Assembly: GCA_910579955.1 (NCBI GenBank)
Contig: CAJTWE010000009.1
Span: 1 to 64,000, forward strand
Length of the DNA: 64,000 nt
Reading direction: 5' to 3'
Source of the DNA: an uncultured Ruminococcus sp.
GTDB lineage: Bacteria; Bacillota; Clostridia; Oscillospirales; Ruminococcaceae
Positions 24,798 to 30,977 of this stretch are shown here, piece after piece. The notes below the pieces were generated by a model. The model had not been told where the DNA came from and did no database searches. It was given only the letters and a program-made list of their open reading frames with translations. Each line of letters starts with the position of its first letter. The stretch's first letter is position 1. Both the position numbers and the translations under genes were made by a program.

Positions 24798-25223
24798 GTG
24801 GAACCAAATGAAATTTTAAAAAGTTTACGTGAAAGCAAAAAACTGACAATGAAAGAAGTGTCTGAAAAAACTGGAATGGCAACTGCTCTCGTTTCAGATT
24901 ACGAAACAGGTAAAAAGAAATTAGGCCTGAAAGTGGCAATTCGTTTTGCCGATCTTTATAAAGTGTCATTGGACTACCTACTTGGCAGACCAGAAGCAAA
25001 GCCACCAGAAGACCCGATAATTGCTCTTTGCGATGCGTTCCATCTGCCGGAGCAAGATAGAGCCATTGTCGCTGCATATTTATATATGAGTGACAAAGAC
25101 AGAGCTGAATTGCTTCGACTTGTAAAAAAACTTGCAGAATCAGCAGAACCCAAGCCACAAGAAAATACATCAATAGAAGATGTAAAAATGACTACAAATA
25201 ACGAAATTCAAGAAAAGCTATAA
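24798..25223 (+). CDS. XRE-family repressor 1 (CI-like)
   Basis: A 141-aa repressor with a GTG start behind AAAGGAGG. The helix-turn-helix spans residues 8-60 (LTMKEVSEKTGMATALVSDY is the recognition part) and ends with the common phrase DYLLGRPEAKPPED, followed by a helical, charged C-terminal domain. It has no S24 peptidase domain. It should bind the AAAAGTTAG operators on its left and hold the lytic promoter off. It resembles repressor 2 over the HTH and linker (GRPEAKPPE versus GRPGAKPPE), so the two are probably related. Confidence 0.85.
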   Translation: MEPNEILKSLRESKKLTMKEVSEKTGMATALVSDYETGKKKLGLKVAIRFADLYKVSLDYLLGRPEAKPPEDPIIALCDAFHLPEQDRAIVAAYLYMSDKDRAELLRLVKKLAESAEPKPQENTSIEDVKMTTNNEIQEKL

Positions 25224-25275
25224 TCAACAAAGTGATTACTGTTGAAAGCAATACAGAAATTATAATTCCTATCAT
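25192..25275 (-). CDS. Tiny hydrophobic peptide (27 aa), antisense to the end of repressor 1
   Basis: AAGGAG is five bases before the ATG at 25275. The product MIGIIISVLLSTVITLLIIA then FLEFRYL is a single membrane span. The last 32 bases of the gene are antisense to the repressor 1 coding end. Such short hydrophobic peptides occur as type I toxins or regulators, but no partner is proven. Confidence 0.5.
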   Translation of the reverse strand: MIGIIISVLLSTVITLLIIAFLEFRYL

Positions 25276-25284
25276 ATTAACTCC

Positions 25285-25476
25285 TTAAATTTCAGAATTG
25301 AAATCATTGATTTCTCCTTTCAAATTAGTCTTTGACTTGCTTTTAGCGCCAACTTTAACGCCCTCAATAAACATCATAACATTTTCTAAACACGCCTCAG
25401 GAACCTCATATACAATCAGTACATTTTCAAGAACATCTTTGATCGCCCTTGTATCAGATGTTGAGTTGGTTGTCAT
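25285..25476 (-). CDS. Small phage protein (63 aa)
   Basis: AAGGAGG precedes the ATG at 25476. The product begins MTTNSTSDTRAIKDVLENVL, contains FIEGVKVGAKSKSK and is mostly helical. It lies on the minus strand between the two repressors, in a short operon with the 39-aa and 27-aa genes driven by the leftward promoter of switch 2. Function unknown. Confidence 0.6.
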   Translation of the reverse strand: MTTNSTSDTRAIKDVLENVLIVYEVPEACLENVMMFIEGVKVGAKSKSKTNLKGEINDFNSEI

Positions 25477-25510
25477 ACAATTTACCTCCTTCTTTTATTC
25501 AAAAAATATC

Positions 25511-25539
25511 TTGCCTTTTTCATTTGTCTGTGATATAAT
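25511..25539 (+). promoter_or_regulatory. Promoter of a small RNA
   Basis: TTGCCT and TATAAT with a 17-base spacer and an extended -10 (TGATATAAT). It points right into a gene-free stretch that ends in a strong terminator. Confidence 0.65.
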
Positions 25540-25545
25540 TATAAA

Positions 25546-25629
25546 AGATAGAGTGGCGGCAAGTACCACCCTGTCTTTTGAATTCTGTTGAAGTCCTGCT
25601 TATCGCTCAAGCAGGGCTTTTATTTTTTC
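25546..25629 (+). ncRNA. Predicted small RNA (about 84 nt)
   Basis: Between the promoter at 25511 and the terminator at 25591-25629 no protein frame is present. The transcript would start near 25546, fold a first imperfect stem (AAAAGATAGAGTGG pairing with CCACCCTGTCTTTT) and end with an 11-bp terminator stem followed by TTATTTTTT. Its last 30 bases are antisense to the 3' end of the 39-aa gene. It could tune that gene or act on another target. Confidence 0.6.
25591..25629 (+). terminator. Strong intrinsic terminator of the small RNA
   Basis: Stem AAGTCCTGCTT with AAGCAGGGCTT (11 bp, one G-T pair), 7-base loop, then TTATTTTTT. Confidence 0.8.
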
Positions 25630-25719
25630 CCTTGCCGTCTCAATGCTGTCTGTCGATTCGAGAATTTCAAGCACCAGCTTTAAGAATGTTATGAGTTCAA
25701 ATTCTGTCATGCCCTCCAT
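25600..25719 (-). CDS. Small phage protein (39 aa)
   Basis: AAAGGAG lies six bases before the ATG at 25719. The product MEGMTEFELITFLKLVLEIL then an acidic-basic helix forms one amphipathic helix with a short second helix. It is the first gene behind the leftward promoter of switch 2. Its 3' end is covered by the predicted small RNA on the other strand. Function unknown. Confidence 0.58.
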   Translation of the reverse strand: MEGMTEFELITFLKLVLEILESTDSIETAREKIKALLER

Positions 25720-25757
25720 GATGTTCTCCTTTCTGACACTTGCCGTCTTATTCAAGT

Positions 25758-25935
25758 TTACGCTCGTTTGCGTTTGTTGTAATTATATTATACGCTTTTT
25801 TGCGTATATTGTCAAGCATTTTTTCATAAAAAGATACACAAATATGCTATTAATGTTTTGTGTAGATTGCATAAATGCGTATATTTCGAGAAAAATAGCC
25901 GATTACACTATTGACAATGTACGCATTTTTGCGTA
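25758..25935. promoter_or_regulatory. Operators of switch 2 (TACGC-N6-GCGTA palindromes)
   Basis: A perfect palindrome ATACGC-N6-GCGTAT lies at 25790-25807 in the spacer of the leftward promoter. A second, TACGC-N6-GCGTA, lies at 25920-25935 in the spacer of the rightward promoter. An imperfect third copy is at 25758-25775 and a half-site near 25876. They differ fully from the switch 1 operators and should be bound by repressor 2. Confidence 0.78.
25787..25815 (-). promoter_or_regulatory. Leftward promoter, switch 2
   Basis: On the minus strand, perfect TTGACA and TATAAT with a 17-base spacer containing the palindrome. It drives the 39-aa, 63-aa and 27-aa genes and would read on antisense into repressor 1. 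Confidence 0.8.
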
Positions 25936-25939
25936 TAAT
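25911..25939 (+). promoter_or_regulatory. Rightward promoter, switch 2
   Basis: Perfect TTGACA and TATAAT, 17-base spacer with the palindrome. It drives repressor 2 and probably ImmA. Confidence 0.8.
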
Positions 25940-25971
25940 AACAGTATAGAATAGAAAAGAGGTGAAAAACA

Positions 25972-26472
25972 TTGGAATTAAAGGATACCTTAAAACAAAT
26001 TCGTGAAAAACACGGTTTAACAAAACGAGAACTGTGCGAAAAAACGGGAATTTCAGAACGTGCGTATCTTACTTATGAGTTCGGAGAACGTGAGCCAAAA
26101 ATCAGTGTGATTCAAAAACTCGCCGATTTCTACGGAGTCACCACAGACTACCTGCTCGGCAGACCAGGAGCAAAACCACCAGAATCTCCAATAGATGAAT
26201 TTGCCAGAGCAGAGCGACTAAAAGAATTAGAAAAGATAATCATTAAAGAATATCTTGAATTAGGCAATGAAGAGCGTGAGGCTGTGCTTGATTTTATACG
26301 TAACTGCATAAAAAAAGAAGAAGAGCGAAAAAGTTCACAGGAAACATATATAATCCAACGAGCAGCAAGAGGAAATCCTAATCCAAACGCACCAGTTGTA
26401 GAAACAGTTGAAATGACTGCTGAAGAAATACAACGAGATCGTGAAAAACCTTTAGAGGACTGGGACTTATAG
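25972..26472 (+). CDS. XRE-family repressor 2
   Basis: A 166-aa repressor starting with TTG; GAGGTG is seven bases upstream. The N-terminal HTH (LTKRELCEKTGISERAYLTY) is followed by DYLLGRPGAKPPESP, the same linker as repressor 1, then a helical region and a C-terminal tail with AVLDFIRNCIKKEEE. The ImmA gene follows, which in ICEBs1-like systems cleaves the repressor. It should bind the TACGC palindromes on its left. The weak start codon suggests low, tuned expression. Confidence 0.85.
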   Translation: MELKDTLKQIREKHGLTKRELCEKTGISERAYLTYEFGEREPKISVIQKLADFYGVTTDYLLGRPGAKPPESPIDEFARAERLKELEKIIIKEYLELGNEEREAVLDFIRNCIKKEEERKSSQETYIIQRAARGNPNPNAPVVETVEMTAEEIQRDREKPLEDWDL

Positions 26473-26485
26473 TCATAAATAAAGC

Positions 26486-26520
26486 AATCACCTCTGTGAT
26501 ACAATATCACAGAGGTGATT
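26486..26520 (+). promoter_or_regulatory. 16-bp hairpin that hides the ImmA ribosome binding site
   Basis: A perfect 16-bp inverted repeat with a 3-base loop lies between repressor 2 and ImmA. Its right arm contains GAGGTGAT, the ribosome site of the ATG at 26525. No T run follows, so it looks like a translation control rather than a terminator. Confidence 0.7.
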
Positions 26521-26524
26521 TATA

Positions 26525-27091
26525 ATGAATTATGGAATTTATAAGAATGCACGAAATGCAAGTTGGCAATGTTTAATTGATTGTCAAGTATTGGAATTAC
26601 CGATAAAGGTTGTTCAAATTGCAGCTCGTTATGACATCGTATGCAGAAAATCAAATAAAATTGATTTATGCGGTGCATCAGGAGAGATCAAGAGAGAAAA
26701 TGGCGAAATATGTATATTTACAGATGAAAGCCAAAATGATAGACGTAGACGCTTTACAATTATGCATGAACTGGGGCATTACCTGCTCGGTCATTTAGGT
26801 GATGAGCCATTATCACGTTCAGAACGTGATTGCAATTCCGATGAAGAGAATGCAGCAGAAAGATTTGCAGTTGATATGCTTATGCCAGCGTGTGTGTTGT
26901 GGGGTCTTAATATTCATACACCAGAAGAAATTGCTCGGTTATGTAATGTATCTATGCAAGCTGCTGAAATCCGTGCAAGACGTATGGAAGTTTTGTATAA
27001 GCGCAATATGTTCTTATCTCACCCTTTAGAGCGACAAGTATACGCTCAATTTAGTGATTTTATACAAAACAACAAGCAACATCACGTTTAA
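26525..27091 (+). CDS. ImmA/IrrE family metallopeptidase
   Basis: A 188-aa zinc peptidase with the motif FTIMHELGHYLLGH near residue 80, then DCNSDEENAAERFAVDMLMP, which carries the third metal ligand. This is the ImmA/IrrE family; ImmA of ICEBs1 cleaves the neighbouring XRE repressor after DNA damage. Here it follows repressor 2 and is the likely induction protease. Its ribosome site lies inside a strong hairpin. Confidence 0.9.
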   Translation: MNYGIYKNARNASWQCLIDCQVLELPIKVVQIAARYDIVCRKSNKIDLCGASGEIKRENGEICIFTDESQNDRRRRFTIMHELGHYLLGHLGDEPLSRSERDCNSDEENAAERFAVDMLMPACVLWGLNIHTPEEIARLCNVSMQAAEIRARRMEVLYKRNMFLSHPLERQVYAQFSDFIQNNKQHHV

Positions 27092-27126
27092 TTTAACAGT
27101 TTTTGGTTACAGAGTAGTTACAATCA

Positions 27127-27155
27127 TTGAGTTATATGGGAAATAATGCTATAAT
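27127..27155 (+). promoter_or_regulatory. Promoter of the DUF4041 cargo gene
   Basis: TTGAGT and TATAAT with a 17-base spacer and an extended -10 (TGCTATAAT). The -10 region forms the left arm of a 16-bp inverted repeat (27141-27156 with 27192-27207). Confidence 0.65.
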
Positions 27156-27184
27156 TAAGAAAAACAACTTCAAGGAGTGACAGC

Positions 27185-27256
27185 ATGAAAAAATTATAGC
27201 ATTATTTTCAGCATTAATAATATTTATAATTAAAATAAGAAAAGAAGGTGTACAAT
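27185..27256 (+). pseudogene. Possibly frameshifted small hydrophobic peptide
   Basis: AAGGAGTGACAGC is followed by an ATG at 27185, but the frame stops after four codons (MKKL). One extra base in the A6 run would open MKKIIALFSALIIFIIKIRK, a typical membrane peptide. It may be a broken gene, a slippage site or only a leader peptide. Confidence 0.3.
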
Positions 27257-28624
27257 ATGGGCTTGTTTGGAATAAGTAAAAAAGAAAAAGAGCTTGCATT
27301 TGAAGTGGAGCGACAAGCAACAAAGATAAAATGTCAAATAGAAAGAACTCAGCAGCTGGAATCTGAAAAAAAAGAGTTAGAGGCTGAAATTGAAAGATTA
27401 AAGCCTTTAGTATGCCCTGAAAAAACATTTCTCGATGAACTGGAAAATAAAATCCAAGAAGAAAAAAAGAACTATGAGAAAATTCTTGATGATGAAGAAG
27501 AAGCAAAAAAGCAAATCGAACATTTAAAATGGCTACAAAAAGAAAATCGAGCAAAAATTTCAAAGCAAGAAAAAGAGATTATAAAAAATGATGCAGAAAT
27601 TGAAATACAGACATTTGGACTTTACGAGCCAACATACGAATTTGCTAATTCGGATTTATATAAAGAAGAATTAAAAAAAGTTAGAGATGAACAAAAAAAG
27701 CTTATAACTTTAAAAAAAGCATGTATAGGCAATGCAGCTTATTGCAAAGTAAATGACAGCCAGTCGCAAGGAATAAAGATGCTTAAAGGTCTGCAAAAGT
27801 TACTTTTAAGAGCTTTTAACACTGAATGCGATAATATAGTAGCAAATGTGAAGATTTCAAATTATGACCGTTCCATTGCAAAAATGGAGAAAGCAAGGAG
27901 TACAATCTCGGAATGTTCGTCCAGCTTAAAAATCGAAATAAGTGATGAATACTTAGAATTAAAAAAGAAAGAGCTTTCTCTTGCATTGGATTTTGCAATC
28001 GTGAAACATGAAGAAAAAGAGCGAATCCGTGAGCTGAAAGCTCAGGAACGTGAAGCGGCAAAAGCACAAAAAGAAATTGAAGAAGCAAGAAAGAAACTTT
28101 TAAAAGAGCAAGCACATTATCAAAATGCTATGCAAATGTTGTTATTACAATTAGAGAAAGAGCCAGATAATCAAGACTTAATCGCTAAGAAAGTGGAGCT
28201 TGAAGCAGATATTGCCGATACGCAAAAAGCTATCGAAAACGTTGATTACCGTGAAGCAAATAAACGTGCTGGATATGTGTATATCATCAGTAATATCGGA
28301 GCATTTGGAAAAGATGTTTATAAAATCGGAATGACAAGACGATTGGAACCTATGGATAGAGTAAATGAATTGGGTGATGCTTCTGTACCATTCAATTTTG
28401 ATGTTCATGCTCTGATTTTTACAGAAGATGCACCTGCTCTTGAATCAGCTTTACATAAGGCTTTTGATGATAGAAAAGTAAATAAGGTAAACACAAGAAG
28501 AGAATTCTTTAGAGTGTCACTTGATGAAATCAAAAAAGTAGTACGTGAAAACTTTGACAAAACAGTCGAATGGATTGATTTTCCAGAAGCAGAACAGTAT
28601 CGACAGTCTTTAGTTATGAAATAA
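27257..28624 (+). CDS. DUF4041/T5orf172 (GIY-YIG-like) coiled-coil protein, cargo gene
   Basis: The ATG at 27257 is used (GAAGGTG upstream). The 455-aa product starts MGLFGISKKEKELAFEVERQ, has long coiled coils to about residue 330, including a DUF4041-like middle part, and a C-terminal T5orf172/MUG113 domain with GYVYIISNIGAFGKDVYKIG, then ALESALHKAFDDRKVNKVNT. That domain is a GIY-YIG nuclease relative. The gene lies between the immunity region and the integrase, a slot where prophages keep cargo, often defence genes. Antiviral activity is only a possibility. Confidence 0.82.
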   Translation: MGLFGISKKEKELAFEVERQATKIKCQIERTQQLESEKKELEAEIERLKPLVCPEKTFLDELENKIQEEKKNYEKILDDEEEAKKQIEHLKWLQKENRAKISKQEKEIIKNDAEIEIQTFGLYEPTYEFANSDLYKEELKKVRDEQKKLITLKKACIGNAAYCKVNDSQSQGIKMLKGLQKLLLRAFNTECDNIVANVKISNYDRSIAKMEKARSTISECSSSLKIEISDEYLELKKKELSLALDFAIVKHEEKERIRELKAQEREAAKAQKEIEEARKKLLKEQAHYQNAMQMLLLQLEKEPDNQDLIAKKVELEADIADTQKAIENVDYREANKRAGYVYIISNIGAFGKDVYKIGMTRRLEPMDRVNELGDASVPFNFDVHALIFTEDAPALESALHKAFDDRKVNKVNTRREFFRVSLDEIKKVVRENFDKTVEWIDFPEAEQYRQSLVMK

Positions 28625-28630
28625 AAAACA

Positions 28631-28654
28631 GCCCCACCGCAAAAGCAGTGGGGC
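28631..28654. terminator. Hairpin between cargo gene and integrase
   Basis: GCCCCAC and GTGGGGC form a 7-bp stem. The T run is on the minus-strand side (TGTTTTTT), so it ends leftward transcription better than rightward; on the plus strand only a weak effect is expected. Confidence 0.55.
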
Positions 28655-28679
28655 ATAAATTTAAGAAAGGAGAACTCTA

Positions 28680-30161
28680 ATGGAAAAGTACTGTATGTAT
28701 CTCAGAAAATCCAGAGCAGATGCAGAAGCAGAAGCAAGGGGAGAAGGGGAGACGCTCGCACGTCATGAGCATACTTTGCAGGAACTCGCTAAAAGGCGGC
28801 ATTTTCCTATTGTTAAAATTTATCGTGAGATAGTCAGCGGTGACAGTATTGCGTCAAGACCTCAAATGCAGCAGCTTCTTCAAGATCTTGGGGAAAAACT
28901 TTATGACGGCGTTCTTGTAATGGAAATAGAACGTCTTGCAAGAGGAAATACCATAGATCAGGGAATAGTTGCCGAGGCTTTCAAAGAGTCCGATACAAAA
29001 ATTATAACACCATCGAAAACTTATGACCCGAACAATGAATTTGATGAGGAATATTTTGAGTTTTCTTTGTTTATGAGCCGCAGGGAATATAAGACGATCA
29101 AACGCAGAATGCAGGCAGGACGTGTTGCATCAATTAAAGAAGGAAACTATATTGGTACAAATCCACCTTATGGATATAAAAAAATAAGTCCTGCTCCTAA
29201 AATCCGTACATTGGAGATAGTAGAGGACGAAGCGGCTGTTATTCGCATGATATTTGATATGTACCTTAACGAGAGATTAGGAGCAAAAGCAATTGCTGCA
29301 CGTTTGAATACACTTCAAATACAGCCGCAAAAGTCGCCTTGTTGGGAACCAGTAAGCATACGTAAGATTTTGAAGAATCCTGTATATGCAGGTAAAATTC
29401 GTTGGCATACAAAAAGTGACGGAGAAATAATATCGGACGGTTATCATAAAGCGATCATACCGTATGATATATTTTGTGATGTACAAAAGCGTATTGAAAA
29501 TAGATCTGTTCCACAAGTACAGTCGGGAACTGAACTTCAAAATTATTATCACGATTTGCTTTACTGCGCCAATTGCGGCCATCAGATGAGACGAAGACCT
29601 GCTAAGAACAGAAAAGGCTATATGCTTTGTTTGCGTAATGAATGCAGAGGAAAGGTGACCTGCTCACCGATAGAGCTTATAGACGAAGTTGTTATGTCGT
29701 CAATACAAATCAGACTAAATGAATTGACGTTATCTGTAAAAGAACATGAAACGGTAAGCAATGTTTCTTCTAATAGTAAGGCAGATGTAGAAAAGCAGAT
29801 TGAAGCTGCTCTTATCAAGCTTAAAAATCAAAAAGATAGGTTATACACATTTCTGGAAACAGATGTATATACAGTTGAGGTATTTGTTGAACGTATGAAA
29901 TCATTGGAAGAGAAAGAAAAATCGCTTAAATCAGAGCTTGAATCCATAAAATCAGAGAATGAGGAAAACAGTAAAAAGCTTTCACTGGATGCTGCAATTA
30001 TATTTCTACAACAGGTACTTGATGAATTTCACACAGCTACCCCAAAGAGAAAAAATGAACTTCTGAGAAGTGTAATACACCATATAGATTATCGAAAGAC
30101 TCAAAGAATGTGCAAGAATAAAATGCAGTCAGACATGAACTTAGATGTTGTTTTTTTATAA
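28680..30161 (+). CDS. Large serine recombinase (integrase)
   Basis: A 493-aa serine integrase. The catalytic Ser is Ser11 in CMYLRKSRAD, with further catalytic residues in MEIERLARGN and SRREYKTIKRRMQAGR. A recombinase domain follows (NPPYGYKKI, ILKNPVYAGKIRWH), then a zinc ribbon with CANCGHQM and CLRNEC, and a coiled coil near the C-terminus. The domain set is complete. GAAAGGAG precedes the ATG. It lies next to the right attachment site, so it should catalyse integration into and, with a directionality factor, excision from cotJC. Confidence 0.93.
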   Translation: MEKYCMYLRKSRADAEAEARGEGETLARHEHTLQELAKRRHFPIVKIYREIVSGDSIASRPQMQQLLQDLGEKLYDGVLVMEIERLARGNTIDQGIVAEAFKESDTKIITPSKTYDPNNEFDEEYFEFSLFMSRREYKTIKRRMQAGRVASIKEGNYIGTNPPYGYKKISPAPKIRTLEIVEDEAAVIRMIFDMYLNERLGAKAIAARLNTLQIQPQKSPCWEPVSIRKILKNPVYAGKIRWHTKSDGEIISDGYHKAIIPYDIFCDVQKRIENRSVPQVQSGTELQNYYHDLLYCANCGHQMRRRPAKNRKGYMLCLRNECRGKVTCSPIELIDEVVMSSIQIRLNELTLSVKEHETVSNVSSNSKADVEKQIEAALIKLKNQKDRLYTFLETDVYTVEVFVERMKSLEEKEKSLKSELESIKSENEENSKKLSLDAAIIFLQQVLDEFHTATPKRKNELLRSVIHHIDYRKTQRMCKNKMQSDMNLDVVFL

Positions 30162-30185
30162 GTTTATATGTATAACATGAATATG
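30162..30185. other. Probable attR junction in cotJC
   Basis: The integrase stop is followed by about 14 bases and then directly by cotJC-coding sequence. In the cotJC frame an upstream TAA (30173-30175) precedes the codons for HEYDNKLQYPV, and no start codon is present. The exact two-base core of the crossover cannot be seen without attL, which lies outside. Confidence 0.7.
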
Positions 30186-30835
30186 ATAACAAACTCCAAT
30201 ACCCCGTTCGCATCAAAAATCCTAACCCTAAGCTTGCTAAGTTTATTATTACGCAAATAGGCGGACCAGACGGTGAACTTGCAGCCTCCATGCGATATAT
30301 GCACCAGCGTTATGCCATGAAGCAGGGTAAGGTAAAGGGAATTCTTACGGATATCGCTACAGAAGAACTCGCACACCTTGAGATTGTATCAGCTATTATT
30401 CATCAGCTCACAGCAGATCTTACACCGGAAGAAATATTGGAAAGCGGTTTTGACACTTATTTTGTAGACCATACAACAGGCGTATATACTCAAGGTTCAT
30501 CGGGCACGCCATTTACAGCAGCATACTTCCAGTCTAAGGGTGACCCTATAACAGACCTTACTGAGGATTTGGCAGCAGAGCAAAAAGCACGCAGCACCTA
30601 TGATAACATTCTAAGGCTGTGTAAAGATCCAGACGTACGTGACCCGATCAAGTTCCTTAGAGAGCGTGAGATAGTTCACTTCCAGAGGTTTGGTGAAGCA
30701 TTGCGCAATGTTCAGGACGATCTTAACGCTAAAAATTTCTATTGCTGTAACCCGTCATTTGATAAAAATTGCGGTAAACAAAATAGAATGCGTGGGAGAA
30801 TGAATCAAAATTTCAATAGAAATAACCATATGTGA
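30176..30835 (+). CDS. cotJC: CotJC manganese-catalase-like spore coat protein, start codon removed by the prophage
   Basis: From codon 30182 the frame reads YDNKLQYPVRIKNPNPKLAK, the usual CotJC N-terminus, and continues through GGPDGELAASMRYMHQRY, the ligand motif TEELAHLEIV and GVYTQGSSGTPFTAAYFQSK to the stop at 30835. Only the first few codons are missing. The first in-frame ATG is 30290, without a ribosome site, and would lose about 37 conserved residues including metal-site sequence. CotJC is a coat protein of the CotJ operon made in the mother cell. Excision of the prophage would restore the gene. Confidence 0.9.
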   Translation, partial: HEYDNKLQYPVRIKNPNPKLAKFIITQIGGPDGELAASMRYMHQRYAMKQGKVKGILTDIATEELAHLEIVSAIIHQLTADLTPEEILESGFDTYFVDHTTGVYTQGSSGTPFTAAYFQSKGDPITDLTEDLAAEQKARSTYDNILRLCKDPDVRDPIKFLREREIVHFQRFGEALRNVQDDLNAKNFYCCNPSFDKNCGKQNRMRGRMNQNFNRNNHM

Positions 30836-30844
30836 TAAATGCAG

Positions 30845-30874
30845 CCGGTCGGAGAAATCTGACCGGTCTTTTTT
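30845..30874 (+). terminator. Terminator after cotJC
   Basis: CCGGTC and GACCGG form a stem with a 10-base loop, followed by TCTTTTTT. Confidence 0.85.
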
Positions 30875-30896
30875 ATGTGAAAATATTGTGAAAATA

Positions 30897-30925
30897 TTGC
30901 AATTACATATTATATATGATATAAT
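30897..30925 (+). promoter_or_regulatory. Promoter of the dockerin protease
   Basis: TTGCAA and TATAAT with a 17-base spacer and an extended -10 (TGATATAAT), about 50 bases before the start. Confidence 0.65.
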
Positions 30926-30977
30926 ATCTTTATGTGGAAATACTTATATGCAAATCGCTAAATGAAAGGAATAATAT

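Larger units (their letters stand above)
1..30175. mobile_element. Prophage, right-hand part (continues left of the window)
   Basis: This is a contiguous tailed-phage gene set in conventional order. Lysogeny genes and a serine integrase lie on the plus strand at the right end, and early, replication, packaging, head and tail genes run leftward on the minus strand. The left edge cuts the tape-measure gene, so the tail-fibre and lysis genes and attL must lie outside. The right boundary is placed between the integrase stop (30161) and the first cotJC codons (about 30176-30185), because cotJC homology starts there without a start codon. A long noncontractile-tail (siphovirus-like) morphology is suggested by the tape measure, tube and connector genes but is not proven. 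Confidence 0.93.

Noticed and set aside
30290..30835. Normal complete gene starting at 30290
   Set aside because: The conserved CotJC sequence begins about 37 codons upstream in the same frame, and 30290 has no ribosome site.
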